A DNA stretch of 32,717 nucleotides from the NCBI RefSeq assembly GCF_000955955.1, contig NZ_JYJG01000285.1, positions 1 to 32,717 of the forward strand, written 5' to 3'. This document shows positions 25,877-32,717 of the stretch, piece after piece. The notes under the pieces were generated by a model. That model was not told where the DNA came from and searched no databases. It worked only from the letters and a program-made list of their open reading frames with translations. This DNA is from Lentzea aerocolonigenes (lineage in GTDB: Bacteria; Actinomycetota; Actinomycetes; Mycobacteriales; Pseudonocardiaceae). Positions within the stretch are counted from its first letter, which is position 1, and each line of letters starts with the position of its first letter. Made by a program: the position numbers and the translations under genes.

Positions 25877-28800
25877 ATGGACTTCCGGGTTCTCGGCCCT
25901 GTCGAACTGTGGGCAGGGGAGACCCGCGTCGACATCGGGTCGGGCAAGCAGTGCTGTGTCCTCGCGGTTCTCGCGGTGGGTGCTGGCCGTCCACAGCCGG
26001 TGAACACGTTGATCGACCGGGTGTGGGGCGACGACCCTCCCGGCCAGGCGCGCGCCGCGCTGTACAGCTACGTGAGCAGGTTGCGCAAAGCGTTGCGGGA
26101 CACCGGGTTTGGCATCAGTCAACGACAGGGCGGCTACGTGCTGCAGGTGCCCCGCGAACTCGTTGACATGCACAGGTTCGAATCGGTGCCGGGCAGGGCG
26201 CGGGAGGTGGGCGACCTCGCTGGACGGGCGGTGGTGCTGCGGGACGGCTTGGACCTGTGGCGTGGCACGCCGTTGCAGGACATCGGCGGCCGATGGGCCG
26301 ATGAGGTGCGGCAAAGCTTGGTGAGGCAGCGGATTCGGGTGTGCGTGGACTGGGCGCGCTCGATGACCGAGCTGGGCCGCCACGGCGAGGTCGACGAACT
26401 GCTCGAGCGTGAACGCGCGGAACACCCGCTCGCCGAACCGCTGACCGCGCGGCTGATGGAGTCGTTGTGGCGTCAAGGTCGGGTGGCCGAGGCGTTGTCG
26501 TGTTACGCGGTCCTGCGGGAACGTCTCGCGGACGAGCTCGGTGTCGACCCCAGCCCGGCGGTGCAGGACCTCCACACGCGCGTCCTGCGAGCCGCACCGG
26601 CTCTGCCCGCTGAGCCCGTCACCATCGGCAACGAGCCGCCTTACCTGGGGCTGAGGACGTTCGAGCGGATCGACGCCGACAGGTTCTTCGGCAGGCGCGA
26701 GCTCGTCGGTGAGCTGGTGCGCCGGGTGCGGCAGCACCGGTTCCTCGCGGTGGTCGGGCCCTCCGGCAGCGGCAAGTCCTCGGTCTTGCGCGCGGGCCTG
26801 CTGGCCTCGTTCGACGGTGACAGCGTGCTCGTCACGCCGACCTCACCCGTGCTGCGTCCGCCGTTGCCCGCGCTGGTGGTGGTCGATCAGTTCGAGGAGG
26901 TGTTCACCCACCGCACACAGCAAGAACGCGATGAGTTCATCGACCACCTCATGGCCATTGAGGACAGTCGGGTGGTCATCGGAGTACGGGCGGACTTCTA
27001 CGCGGCGTGTGTCCGTCACCCCGCGCTTCTGCGGTTGTTGCGCGAGCACCAGTTCCTGGTCGGGCCATTGGACCAACGGGAGATGCGCGAGGTGGTCGTG
27101 GAGCCTGCCGCGCGGATCGGGCTCGCGGTCGAACCCGCGCTCGTCGACGCCGTTCTCTCCGACGTGCGCGGTGAACCTGCCGCTCTGCCACTGGTCTCGC
27201 ACGCGCTGCTGGAGACGTGGCGGCACCGTGCGGGCAGTGAGCTGACTGTGGCCGTGTACCACCGCGTTGGCGGTGTGCGTGGTGCTGTCGCACGATCCGC
27301 TGACCATGCGTTCGCGGCACTGAACGACGACCAGCAGCAGCTGGCGCGGGACGTCCTGCTGCGGCTCACCGCACCCGGCGACGGACACGCCGACACACGC
27401 CGACGTGTTCCGTGGGCCGAGCTGCTTTCCCGTCAGGACGCCACCGCGGTCGAGATCGTGCTGGACCGGCTCGCCAAGGCACGTCTGGTGACGCTCGACG
27501 ACGACACGGTGACCATCACCCACGAGAGTCTGGTTCGCGGCTGGCCAACGTTGCGCGACTGGCTGCGCGACGAAGCCGATCACCTGCGCAGACAGCGCAA
27601 ACTCACCGAAGCCGTCCAGGAGTGGTTGCGTTACGGCAAGGACGCCGCGTTGCTGTACCTCGGGCCGCGGCTGGCCGAATGGCAGGACGGTGACACTCGG
27701 GGACTCAACGATCCGGAACGCGAGTTCTTGGCACGTAGCAGGCACCGCGCTGTTCTGCGCAGGCGCGGCCGCCGCATCGGAGTGGCGGGCCTGGTGCTCG
27801 TCTCGGTGGCGCTGCTGGTGATCAGCATCATCGCGGCGACGAGAGCCAGGCTCGCCGACGAGAGCGCGGTGACAGCCAAAGCGCACGAGCTCGCGGCAGC
27901 CTCCCGCACCGCGGCGGACCGACAGCTTGCGTTGTTGCTCGCGCGCCGCGCGTACGAGATGCGCCCGGACGAGCACACCGAACCCGCGCTCGCCCAGGCA
28001 CTCTCCCGGTCACGGGAACGCCGGGTGATCAACAGTCACAACGGTTCGATGCAGGCGCTCGCGTTCAGCCCTGACGGCAGCTCGCTCGCGAGCGCGGGTT
28101 TCAACGGCGTTGTGCAGATCTGGGAAACGGGCACCGGCAAGCAGATGGCCCTGTTCCACGCGGGCTCACAGGTGCGAGCGCTCGCGTTCAGCCCGTCCGG
28201 AGATCGCCTCGCCGCTGCGCTCGACTACGGCTCCGTGCAGATCTGGGACGTCCACGGCGATGACCACTCTGTGAGGTGGTGGGGCCCAGCCGCCGACATG
28301 ATCGCCGTAACGTTCGGTTCCGACGGACAAGTGCGCGGTGTCGGGGAAGACGGCGGGGTGTGGACGTGGCGCAGCGGGACGGACGTGACCTCCCGACCCG
28401 GTCCGTTCAGCGCGGTGGTCGCGGCGGCGCTGGGCTCTGACGGCCGGGTCGTCGAGTCCGACAGATCTGGCGCGGTGGCCGTGGTCGACCCCGACGGCAC
28501 GACCACGACGCTGCGCAACGGCGGGACTGCGATCACGGCGCTCGGCTTCAGCCCCGACGGCTCGCAGGTCGTCGGGGGCGAGGCGAACGGTCGAGAGGTC
28601 ATCTGGTCCGGCGGAAGCACCAGGGAGACTGCCGATGTGGCCAGCGACCCCGTGAACGCCGTGACGTTCAGCCACGACGGGCAGTACGTGCTGAGTGCTG
28701 GTCAGGACCACGTCGCACGGGTGAGTCGCGCTGCGAACCGCCACGAGTTCGCCGAGTTCCGCGGTCACGGCGTACCGGTCCGCAGTGCGGTGTTCAGCCA

Positions 28801-29848
28801 GGACGATCGGCTTGCCGCCACCGGCGACGACACCGGCACCATCCGGTTGTGGGACCCGCAAATGCGGCCGGATCTGCGCGTTCTTCCAGGCCACAGCATC
28901 GAACCTGCCCACTCGGTGACCGACGTCGCGGTCAGTCCTGACGGCCGGCTGATCGCGAGTGCCGGCACCGACGGGACGGTCGTCCTGCAACCGCTCGACG
29001 GGCTGCCGGCGGTGCTGCGGGGTCACCGCGGGAGCGTCCTGTCCGTGGCGTTCAGCCGGGACGGCAAGCTGGTCGCCGGCGGGGGAGAAGACGGCACCGT
29101 CCGTGTGTGGCGGTTGGACGGTGAGCTCGTCGCGGTTCACACGGTCCACGTCGGTGCCGTGCGGGGAGTTGCTTTCCTGCCGAACGGAAACGTGCTCACC
29201 GCAGGCGACGACAAGTCGATGCTGGTGTTCCGGCCCGGCGCCCGATCAGGCCGTACCGAGCATTTCGATGCACCGGCTCGTGACGTGGCGGTGAGCCCCG
29301 ACGGCACGCTGATCGCCGTTGCCACCGACACCCCGAGCGGCGGGGTGTGGTTCCTGTCCTCGGACACTTTGCTGCCCCGCGGACACATCTCGGACCCGGC
29401 CGGAAGCCGTGCGCTCGCTTTCAGCCCAGATGGTGCCGTCCTCGCTGCGGCCTCCGCCGATGGCTCAGTGCATCTGGTGCAGGTGAGCGGTGTCCGTGAG
29501 TTCGCGACCTTCCCGGGATCCGGCGACAACGGCGCGAGCCTCGGCGTCGCGTTCAACTCCTCTGGGCAATACCTCACGAGCGTCAACGCGGACCGCACCG
29601 TGCGGGTGTGGCGGTGGAACCACTGGCGCGCTCCTGTGGTCTTCGACGGATTCGACACCGCTGTGCAAGGCGTGGCGTTCTTGGGTGACAACCGGCTGGT
29701 GACAGGCAGAGGCGTCGCCAACGACACCGTCGAAGTGTGGACGTGCCCGGTGTGCGAAGTGTCCGCCGAGTCGCTGACCCAGCTGGCGGAGCGCCGCGCG
29801 ACCCGTGATCTCACCGACGACGAAAAGCGTCGCTATCTGGGCAGATAG
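25877..29848 (+). CDS. SARP regulator fused to nSTAND1 NTPase, membrane helix and WD40 propeller
   Basis: 1323 residues; ATG 25877 has GGGGAGGG eight bases upstream. Domains: SARP winged helix about 1-92 (MDFRVLGPVELWAG, LIDRVWGDDPPGQARAALYSYVSRLRKAL); activation domain about 96-240 (LADELGVDPSPAVQDLHTRVL); nSTAND1 NTPase about 253-600 with P-loop VGPSGSGKSSVLRAGLL (about 293), Walker B LVVVDQFEEVF and ITHESLVRGWPTLRDWL; basic turn RRRGRR and one membrane helix about 634-656 (IGVAGLVLVSVALLVISIIAAT); WD40 repeats about 715-1285 (ALAFSPDGSSLASAGFNGVVQIWE and similar); end motif VWTCPVCE...LTDDEKRRYLGR. The helix would place the propeller outside or against the membrane while the DNA-binding half stays inside. 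Such fusions suggest sensing coupled to transcription. No break was seen. Confidence 0.92.
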   Translation: MDFRVLGPVELWAGETRVDIGSGKQCCVLAVLAVGAGRPQPVNTLIDRVWGDDPPGQARAALYSYVSRLRKALRDTGFGISQRQGGYVLQVPRELVDMHRFESVPGRAREVGDLAGRAVVLRDGLDLWRGTPLQDIGGRWADEVRQSLVRQRIRVCVDWARSMTELGRHGEVDELLERERAEHPLAEPLTARLMESLWRQGRVAEALSCYAVLRERLADELGVDPSPAVQDLHTRVLRAAPALPAEPVTIGNEPPYLGLRTFERIDADRFFGRRELVGELVRRVRQHRFLAVVGPSGSGKSSVLRAGLLASFDGDSVLVTPTSPVLRPPLPALVVVDQFEEVFTHRTQQERDEFIDHLMAIEDSRVVIGVRADFYAACVRHPALLRLLREHQFLVGPLDQREMREVVVEPAARIGLAVEPALVDAVLSDVRGEPAALPLVSHALLETWRHRAGSELTVAVYHRVGGVRGAVARSADHAFAALNDDQQQLARDVLLRLTAPGDGHADTRRRVPWAELLSRQDATAVEIVLDRLAKARLVTLDDDTVTITHESLVRGWPTLRDWLRDEADHLRRQRKLTEAVQEWLRYGKDAALLYLGPRLAEWQDGDTRGLNDPEREFLARSRHRAVLRRRGRRIGVAGLVLVSVALLVISIIAATRARLADESAVTAKAHELAAASRTAADRQLALLLARRAYEMRPDEHTEPALAQALSRSRERRVINSHNGSMQALAFSPDGSSLASAGFNGVVQIWETGTGKQMALFHAGSQVRALAFSPSGDRLAAALDYGSVQIWDVHGDDHSVRWWGPAADMIAVTFGSDGQVRGVGEDGGVWTWRSGTDVTSRPGPFSAVVAAALGSDGRVVESDRSGAVAVVDPDGTTTTLRNGGTAITALGFSPDGSQVVGGEANGREVIWSGGSTRETADVASDPVNAVTFSHDGQYVLSAGQDHVARVSRAANRHEFAEFRGHGVPVRSAVFSQDDRLAATGDDTGTIRLWDPQMRPDLRVLPGHSIEPAHSVTDVAVSPDGRLIASAGTDGTVVLQPLDGLPAVLRGHRGSVLSVAFSRDGKLVAGGGEDGTVRVWRLDGELVAVHTVHVGAVRGVAFLPNGNVLTAGDDKSMLVFRPGARSGRTEHFDAPARDVAVSPDGTLIAVATDTPSGGVWFLSSDTLLPRGHISDPAGSRALAFSPDGAVLAAASADGSVHLVQVSGVREFATFPGSGDNGASLGVAFNSSGQYLTSVNADRTVRVWRWNHWRAPVVFDGFDTAVQGVAFLGDNRLVTGRGVANDTVEVWTCPVCEVSAESLTQLAERRATRDLTDDEKRRYLGR

Positions 29849-29854
29849 CACCTG

Positions 29855-29886
29855 CCAAGGATTTTGCAAGGCGACATCGACACGGT
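29855..29886 (+). promoter_or_regulatory. SARP-like direct repeats upstream of the SH3-like gene
   Basis: CCAAGGA (29855-29861) and GCAAGGC (29866-29872) repeat with an 11-bp period and share the ATTT(T)G spacer with the site at 11334. The position eight bases on is CACGGT, a weak -10. The repeats begin 7 bp after the stop of the SARP-WD40 gene and lie about 110 bp before ATG 29984. Confidence 0.5.
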
Positions 29887-29983
29887 TCCGCCGTCGAACC
29901 TCCGCGCGTCGGGAACAGGCGCCGGCTCCGAGGCGCGGAGGACCTAACAGGAGGATCACTCATTCCTCGAGGAGGGCATTGTC

Positions 29984-30355
29984 ATGAGGGGAATTGTCAA
30001 AATCGCGGCAGTCGCCGTCGCGATCACCGCACCGGTCGCACTTCTTTCACCGGTGGCGCAGGCGGACCTAGTCGAGGTCCAGCACGCCAACTGCGGTCAC
30101 AACCCGCCGGAGAACCGTGACCCGTCTGAGCTCGTGATCATCAACAGCCGGGTCAACGTCCGCAACGGTTCATCCACCAGCTGCGCGATCAACGGGACGA
30201 CGCAGCCGGGAGATCGACTCGACTACTACTGCTTCACTCAGGGCAACGACGGATTCACCTGGACATTCCTCGTCGACGTGACGAGGGGTTTCCGCGGCTG
30301 GTCACGTGACAATCTGCTGCCACACAAGGGCAGCAACTACGGGTGCGGATTCTGA
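29984..30355 (+). CDS. Small secreted SH3-like protein
   Basis: 123 residues; ATG 29984 follows GAGGAGGG with a 7-base gap. Signal peptide 1-27 (MRGIVKIAAVAVAITAPVAL, then SPVAQA, cleaved before DLVEV). The mature part has four Cys (HANCGHN, STSCAIN, YYCFTQG, YGCGF) and SH3b-like strands LVIINSRVNVRNGS, GDRLDYYCFTQG, WTFLVDV, RGWSRDNLLPH. It is a relative of the protein at 10782 (shared VRxG/S, YC, GW/GY and NLL positions). It lies directly after the SARP-WD40 gene behind a SARP-type repeat, so it may be a direct target. Function unknown; cell-wall or partner binding is plausible. Confidence 0.82.
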   Translation: MRGIVKIAAVAVAITAPVALLSPVAQADLVEVQHANCGHNPPENRDPSELVIINSRVNVRNGSSTSCAINGTTQPGDRLDYYCFTQGNDGFTWTFLVDVTRGFRGWSRDNLLPHKGSNYGCGF

Positions 30356-30366
30356 TCCGATCGGAT
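30355..30366. repeat. 12-bp perfect palindrome at the end of the SH3-like gene
   Basis: ATCCGATCGGAT is a perfect palindrome starting at the last base of the stop codon, and it sits between two direct copies of GGATTCT. It is too short for a strong terminator and might be an operator or coincidence. Confidence 0.25.
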
Positions 30367-30565
30367 TCTCCGGCTGACGTGGTCCGCGGCTGTGCCCTGA
30401 TCGGCGCAATCGCGGATCACGCGGTGCGAGCGCAGCTGCGGTGCGCCGCGACTGCGACATCCGGGTGAGCACCCGTAACTGCGGCAGGTCACCGGGCGAG
30501 ACACTGGTACCAGCGGCGATGGATCGGGGCTACCGCCGGCGTTCGTGGAACCACTGGAGCGCACC

Positions 30566-30838
30566 ATGCCCTACTCCAACGACAAGTTCGCCATGACTCT
30601 GAAGGCGGAGCCGAGCAGTCCCAGCGCGCGCACCGGCTTCGTCTACTTCGACGCCGCGGACGAGCCAACACGATCGACTGCACGTCGTGTTGGCACCCTC
30701 GTCGCTGAGGCACCGGATGCCGCGACCCGCTTCGAGTCCGATCCCGGGCTCGGTCCCGGAGGCGACACCGTCAGCGCGGCGGCCGCTCTGATCGGTGGCG
30801 CCATCGCACGGGTACTGGCCTATGAGGAGTCCAAATGA
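30566..30838 (+). CDS. Hypothetical small protein, first gene of a two-gene operon
   Basis: 90 residues from ATG 30566, with GGAG six bases upstream; GTG 30545 would add seven residues. No family is recognised. The sequence starts MPYSNDKFAMTLKAEPSSPS and has an Asp/Glu/Thr-rich middle (FDAADEPTRSTARRVGTLVAEAPDAATRFESDPGLGPGGD). It closes with an Ala-rich helix (TVSAAAALIGGAIARVLAYEESK) that could be amphipathic. There is no signal peptide, so it is cytoplasmic. It overlaps the next gene by four bases (ATGA), implying the two products are made together. Confidence 0.65.
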   Translation: MPYSNDKFAMTLKAEPSSPSARTGFVYFDAADEPTRSTARRVGTLVAEAPDAATRFESDPGLGPGGDTVSAAAALIGGAIARVLAYEESK

Positions 30839-31980
30839 TGCCGGAGCCTTCTGAAGATCGTCGTGTGATCCGCCGGGTGTCGGTCGCACCGGCACCGGTT
30901 CGCCATCTCCGCGCACTCATCCGAGATGACGCCAACGTCCGGCGTGGACTGCGGGACGCCGAGTCCGCGCTCTACGACCATGACACCACCGACAGGCTGC
31001 GGGAGCTGCTCGACTCCCTTCTCGAGACGATCTACTCGCTCGCTCAGAACAATGAGCTGTGGGAACGCCTCGAGGATGCGGCGGAGCGGCCGATCACGAG
31101 GGAGGAGCTCGACGAGCTCAACTGTCTGGTGTGGACGGCGCTACCGGTGCTCCTGGAAGCATTCGGCTACCGCTGCCCGCCACCGCCACCGGCGTCCAAG
31201 CTGGTCGATGACACCCAGGTCTCGCTCGGCGCCGCTCTCACCGCGGGTGACGATCGTCGTGAACTGGTACGGCAGGCGCGGTGGTACTTCCTCACGTTCA
31301 CCATGCGAGTGCGCAAGCAAGTCGACTTCGCTCCCCTCGGCATCCGCTCGGCGGTGGTACGACAAGCCTCCCGAGAAGCGAGTTCGGTGGCAGGAACATT
31401 GGTCCCCATCATCGCCGGTGGTGCTGCGGAGGTGGTCACGGAGGCAGGGCTGACAGCCGTAGGCTTGCCTGCTCCTGTGGCCAAGGTCGCCGGCAAGGTG
31501 TCCGAACACGGCATCAAGCTCGCAGCCGAGGCACTCATCGGCTGGATGAAGCGACGACAACCTGAACCGAGCTCTCCAGAGCCACCTCAGGCCGTCAACC
31601 CCGTCCGCGTGCATCTGGGTGCCATCGCGACTGAACACGGCCGTTTGACGAGCATCGTGGACGTGGCGATGGATCCGGGCAGCTACGGCGAAAGCCAGCG
31701 TGACGTCGCGGCTTACCGGGCTGCTGCGCGGGACCTAGGCAGACATGTCCGCCGCCTGCGCGAGTTGATCGTGGACGGCGGTCTGGATCATCCCTCCGTG
31801 ATGGACGCCCTCGCCGATCTGGACGAAGCCTTCGTGCTCGTGTTCGACGCGGCGTCCCGATTTCGGCGTTGCCCTGCGATGGCGGCGGATGGGGTGGTGC
31901 AGCTGCAGGTGGCCTTCGACCGCACGCTGGCGGAAGTCCACCGGGCCGAGGAGGGTGGACGGGATCAGGTCGGGCTCTGA
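30835..31980 (+). CDS. Hypothetical alpha-helical protein, second gene of the operon
   Basis: 381 residues; ATG 30835 overlaps the upstream stop. I do not recognise the family. Residues 20-110 are helix-forming and charged (VRHLRALIRDDANVRRGLRD, DRLRELLDSLLETIYSLAQ, ITREELDELNCLVWTALPVLLEAFGY). A CPPPPPASK linker follows, then a basic helix (RWYFLTFTMRVRKQVDF), then an Ala/Gly-rich hydrophobic stretch about 183-220 (VAGTLVPIIAGGAAEVVTEAGLTAVGLPAPVAKVAG). After a Pro linker (RRQPEPSSPEPPQAVNP) a second helical domain spans about 255-375. The central hydrophobic part may contact membranes. The gene ends 4 bp from a truncated TauE gene, so its own C-terminus may also be altered. Confidence 0.7.
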   Translation: MMPEPSEDRRVIRRVSVAPAPVRHLRALIRDDANVRRGLRDAESALYDHDTTDRLRELLDSLLETIYSLAQNNELWERLEDAAERPITREELDELNCLVWTALPVLLEAFGYRCPPPPPASKLVDDTQVSLGAALTAGDDRRELVRQARWYFLTFTMRVRKQVDFAPLGIRSAVVRQASREASSVAGTLVPIIAGGAAEVVTEAGLTAVGLPAPVAKVAGKVSEHGIKLAAEALIGWMKRRQPEPSSPEPPQAVNPVRVHLGAIATEHGRLTSIVDVAMDPGSYGESQRDVAAYRAAARDLGRHVRRLRELIVDGGLDHPSVMDALADLDEAFVLVFDAASRFRRCPAMAADGVVQLQVAFDRTLAEVHRAEEGGRDQVGL

Positions 31981-31983
31981 TCT

Positions 31984-32151
31984 TCAAGGCAACTGGGTCA
32001 GTGTCAGCATCGGCACCGCCACGCGCAGCCCGAGCAGAGCGGTGAACACCGGCAGCAGCAACACGCCACCGCCAAACCCGGCCACGGCGGACAGCACGGC
32101 CAACCCGAACGCGGCCACCGACGCCAACAGCACCTCCACCGGCACACCCAT
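31984..32151 (-). pseudogene. TauE/SafE-family permease, N-terminal fragment
   Basis: ATG 32149-32151 overlaps the stop of the DUF1232 gene (ATGA). The 55 residues MGVPVEVLLASVAAFGLAVL, then SAVAGFGGGVLLLPVFTALLGLRVAVPMLTLTQLP, are the first helices and the GFGGG motif of TSUP (TauE/SafE) sulfite or organosulfonate exporters, which normally have about 250 residues. The homology stops at LTLTQL, where A-S-N should follow, and a stop comes one residue later, just beyond the end of the hypothetical gene at 31980. The rest of the permease is missing, indicating a deletion or false join near 31990. Confidence 0.8.
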
Positions 32152-32399
32152 CACAGGCCGGTCCCGCCCGAGGGTGTGGTGCGGTCCAGGCCAGTGATCC
32201 GGATCAGGGCGGCGAAGCCGTCGTCGGTGCCCGGCCAGTGCTTGCGGACCGCGTCGATCCCGGCCCGGCGCATCACCGAACACAGGACTGCGGTGACGAT
32301 GATCGCGTCGTCGGCATAACCGGGCACCGGGATGACGTCCGGCACGAGATCGAGGGGAAACGCCAGGTACACCAGCAGCAAACTCAACGGTACCCGCAC
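32151..32399 (-). CDS. DUF1232 (YkvA-like) protein, probably 5' truncated
   Basis: Reads VRVPLSLLLVYLAFPLDLVPD, then VIPVPGYADDAIIVTAVLCSVMRRAG, then IDAVRKHWPGTDDGFAALIRITG, a clear DUF1232 core (LLxYLxxPxDLxPDxIPxxGYxDD). The GTG at 32397-32399 is the only start in frame, but it begins inside the first conserved helix. The frame stays open upstream to 32438 without another start, and family members usually have 40 more residues before this point. I suspect the 5' end is lost, in keeping with the truncated TauE gene behind it. The role of DUF1232 proteins is unknown; they are small membrane-associated proteins. Confidence 0.72.
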   Translation of the reverse strand: MRVPLSLLLVYLAFPLDLVPDVIPVPGYADDAIIVTAVLCSVMRRAGIDAVRKHWPGTDDGFAALIRITGLDRTTPSGGTGL

Positions 32400-32717
32400 C
32401 CCTCGATGCAGTCCGCGATCGACGGCCTGGACGAGGACCTAGGGGTCACGGCCGGCCCGGCGGCGTACGGCATTGCAGCGTCGCTCACGGACGCCCTGGT
32501 GGCTGGTATGCGGGTGTTTGTGTCGTCCAGACTGCGGCCGCCGGTCCCGGACGACGTGCTCGACCGCCAACCACTTCGCGGCGCGGCTCGAAATCCTGTG
32601 CCACCGTCACTGGGATAGCCGCCACGCATGCGCTGCGTAAACCGCGACACCGCCTGGCCATCTTCGCCGGTCGCCCGAAACTACCGCACAAGGCCCGTAA
32701 CCACTGGACGCTTCTGG
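32400..32717. other. Unresolved right edge
   Basis: No supported gene. A plus-strand frame from about 32406 (MQSAIDGLDEDLGVTAGPAA, then YGIAASLTDALVAGMRVFV) ends at 32618. Another frame beginning near 32570 reads ANHFAARLEILCHRHWDSRHACAA, and a third runs off the edge (HRLAIFAGRPKLPHKARNHW). They could be pieces of one decayed or frameshifted gene, but I recognise none of them. Confidence 0.35.

Noticed and set aside
26843..27976. Minus-strand open frame of 377 codons inside the SARP-WD40 gene
   Set aside because: Antisense to the nSTAND1 domain, with no family features.
1..32717. CRISPR array, rRNA, tRNA or intact insertion sequence
   Set aside because: No regularly spaced repeats, rRNA stretches, foldable tRNAs or transposase frames were recognised.

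Overview
The window is high-GC DNA with GTG starts, purine-rich Shine-Dalgarno sites, many short gene overlaps and families typical of filamentous actinomycetes: SARP/AfsR regulators, a DUF5753 (Scr1-like) regulator, actinobacterial RHS proteins and PLL-type secreted proteins. A Pseudonocardiaceae-like genome (Lentzea, Saccharothrix or a relative) is my best inference from gene content. No rRNA, tRNA or CRISPR array was seen.

Layout. 1-3149: the tail of an acyl-CoA dehydrogenase-like gene, a convergent Nudix hydrolase, a DUF5753 HTH regulator and a convergent APH-type phosphotransferase. 3150-3854: gene-free, with small palindromes. 3855-7220: four tightly coupled genes resembling part of an actinomycete conjugative element (ParA/MinD-like NTPase with an altered P-loop, small two-helix membrane protein, membrane-anchored protein, TrbL-like multi-spanning protein). 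The last is cut off where it meets a truncated minus-strand gene for a small secreted SH3-like protein. 7626-9012: a double-HTH XRE regulator and an inositol-monophosphatase-like gene. Between them (8291-8309) lies a perfect 19-bp Tn5/Nextera mosaic end, a library adapter, so the join is probably an assembly artefact. 9467-11162: a lipoprotein glutaminyl cyclotransferase, a remnant region with a CorA fragment, and an intact SH3-like secreted protein.

11410-22579 is the centrepiece: a roughly 2,950-residue secreted RHS/YD-repeat protein, split by an apparent 1-bp frameshift near 15810, followed with a TGATG overlap by a 766-aa secreted beta-sandwich plus PLL-propeller protein and a strong terminator. 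22722-29848 encodes two large SARP-type regulators, one SARP-NB-ARC-TPR (AfsR-like) and one SARP-nSTAND1-TM-WD40. 29984-30355 is another small secreted SH3-like gene. 30566-31980 is a two-gene operon of unknown function. The right end holds truncated TauE/SafE and DUF1232 genes and an unresolved edge.

A likely working unit is the RHS/PLL secreted pair, the small SH3-like proteins and the two SARP regulators. Both the RHS gene and the 29984 SH3-like gene are preceded by CAAGG direct repeats with an 11-bp period, the geometry of SARP operators. In the RHS case the repeats sit 8 bp before a TAGCTT -10-like box. The window also contains an unusual number of broken genes and abrupt joins (about 7190, 8291-8309, 10391-10720, 15810, 31990, 32420). 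At least one is technical, so synteny across these points should not be trusted without read-level checks.
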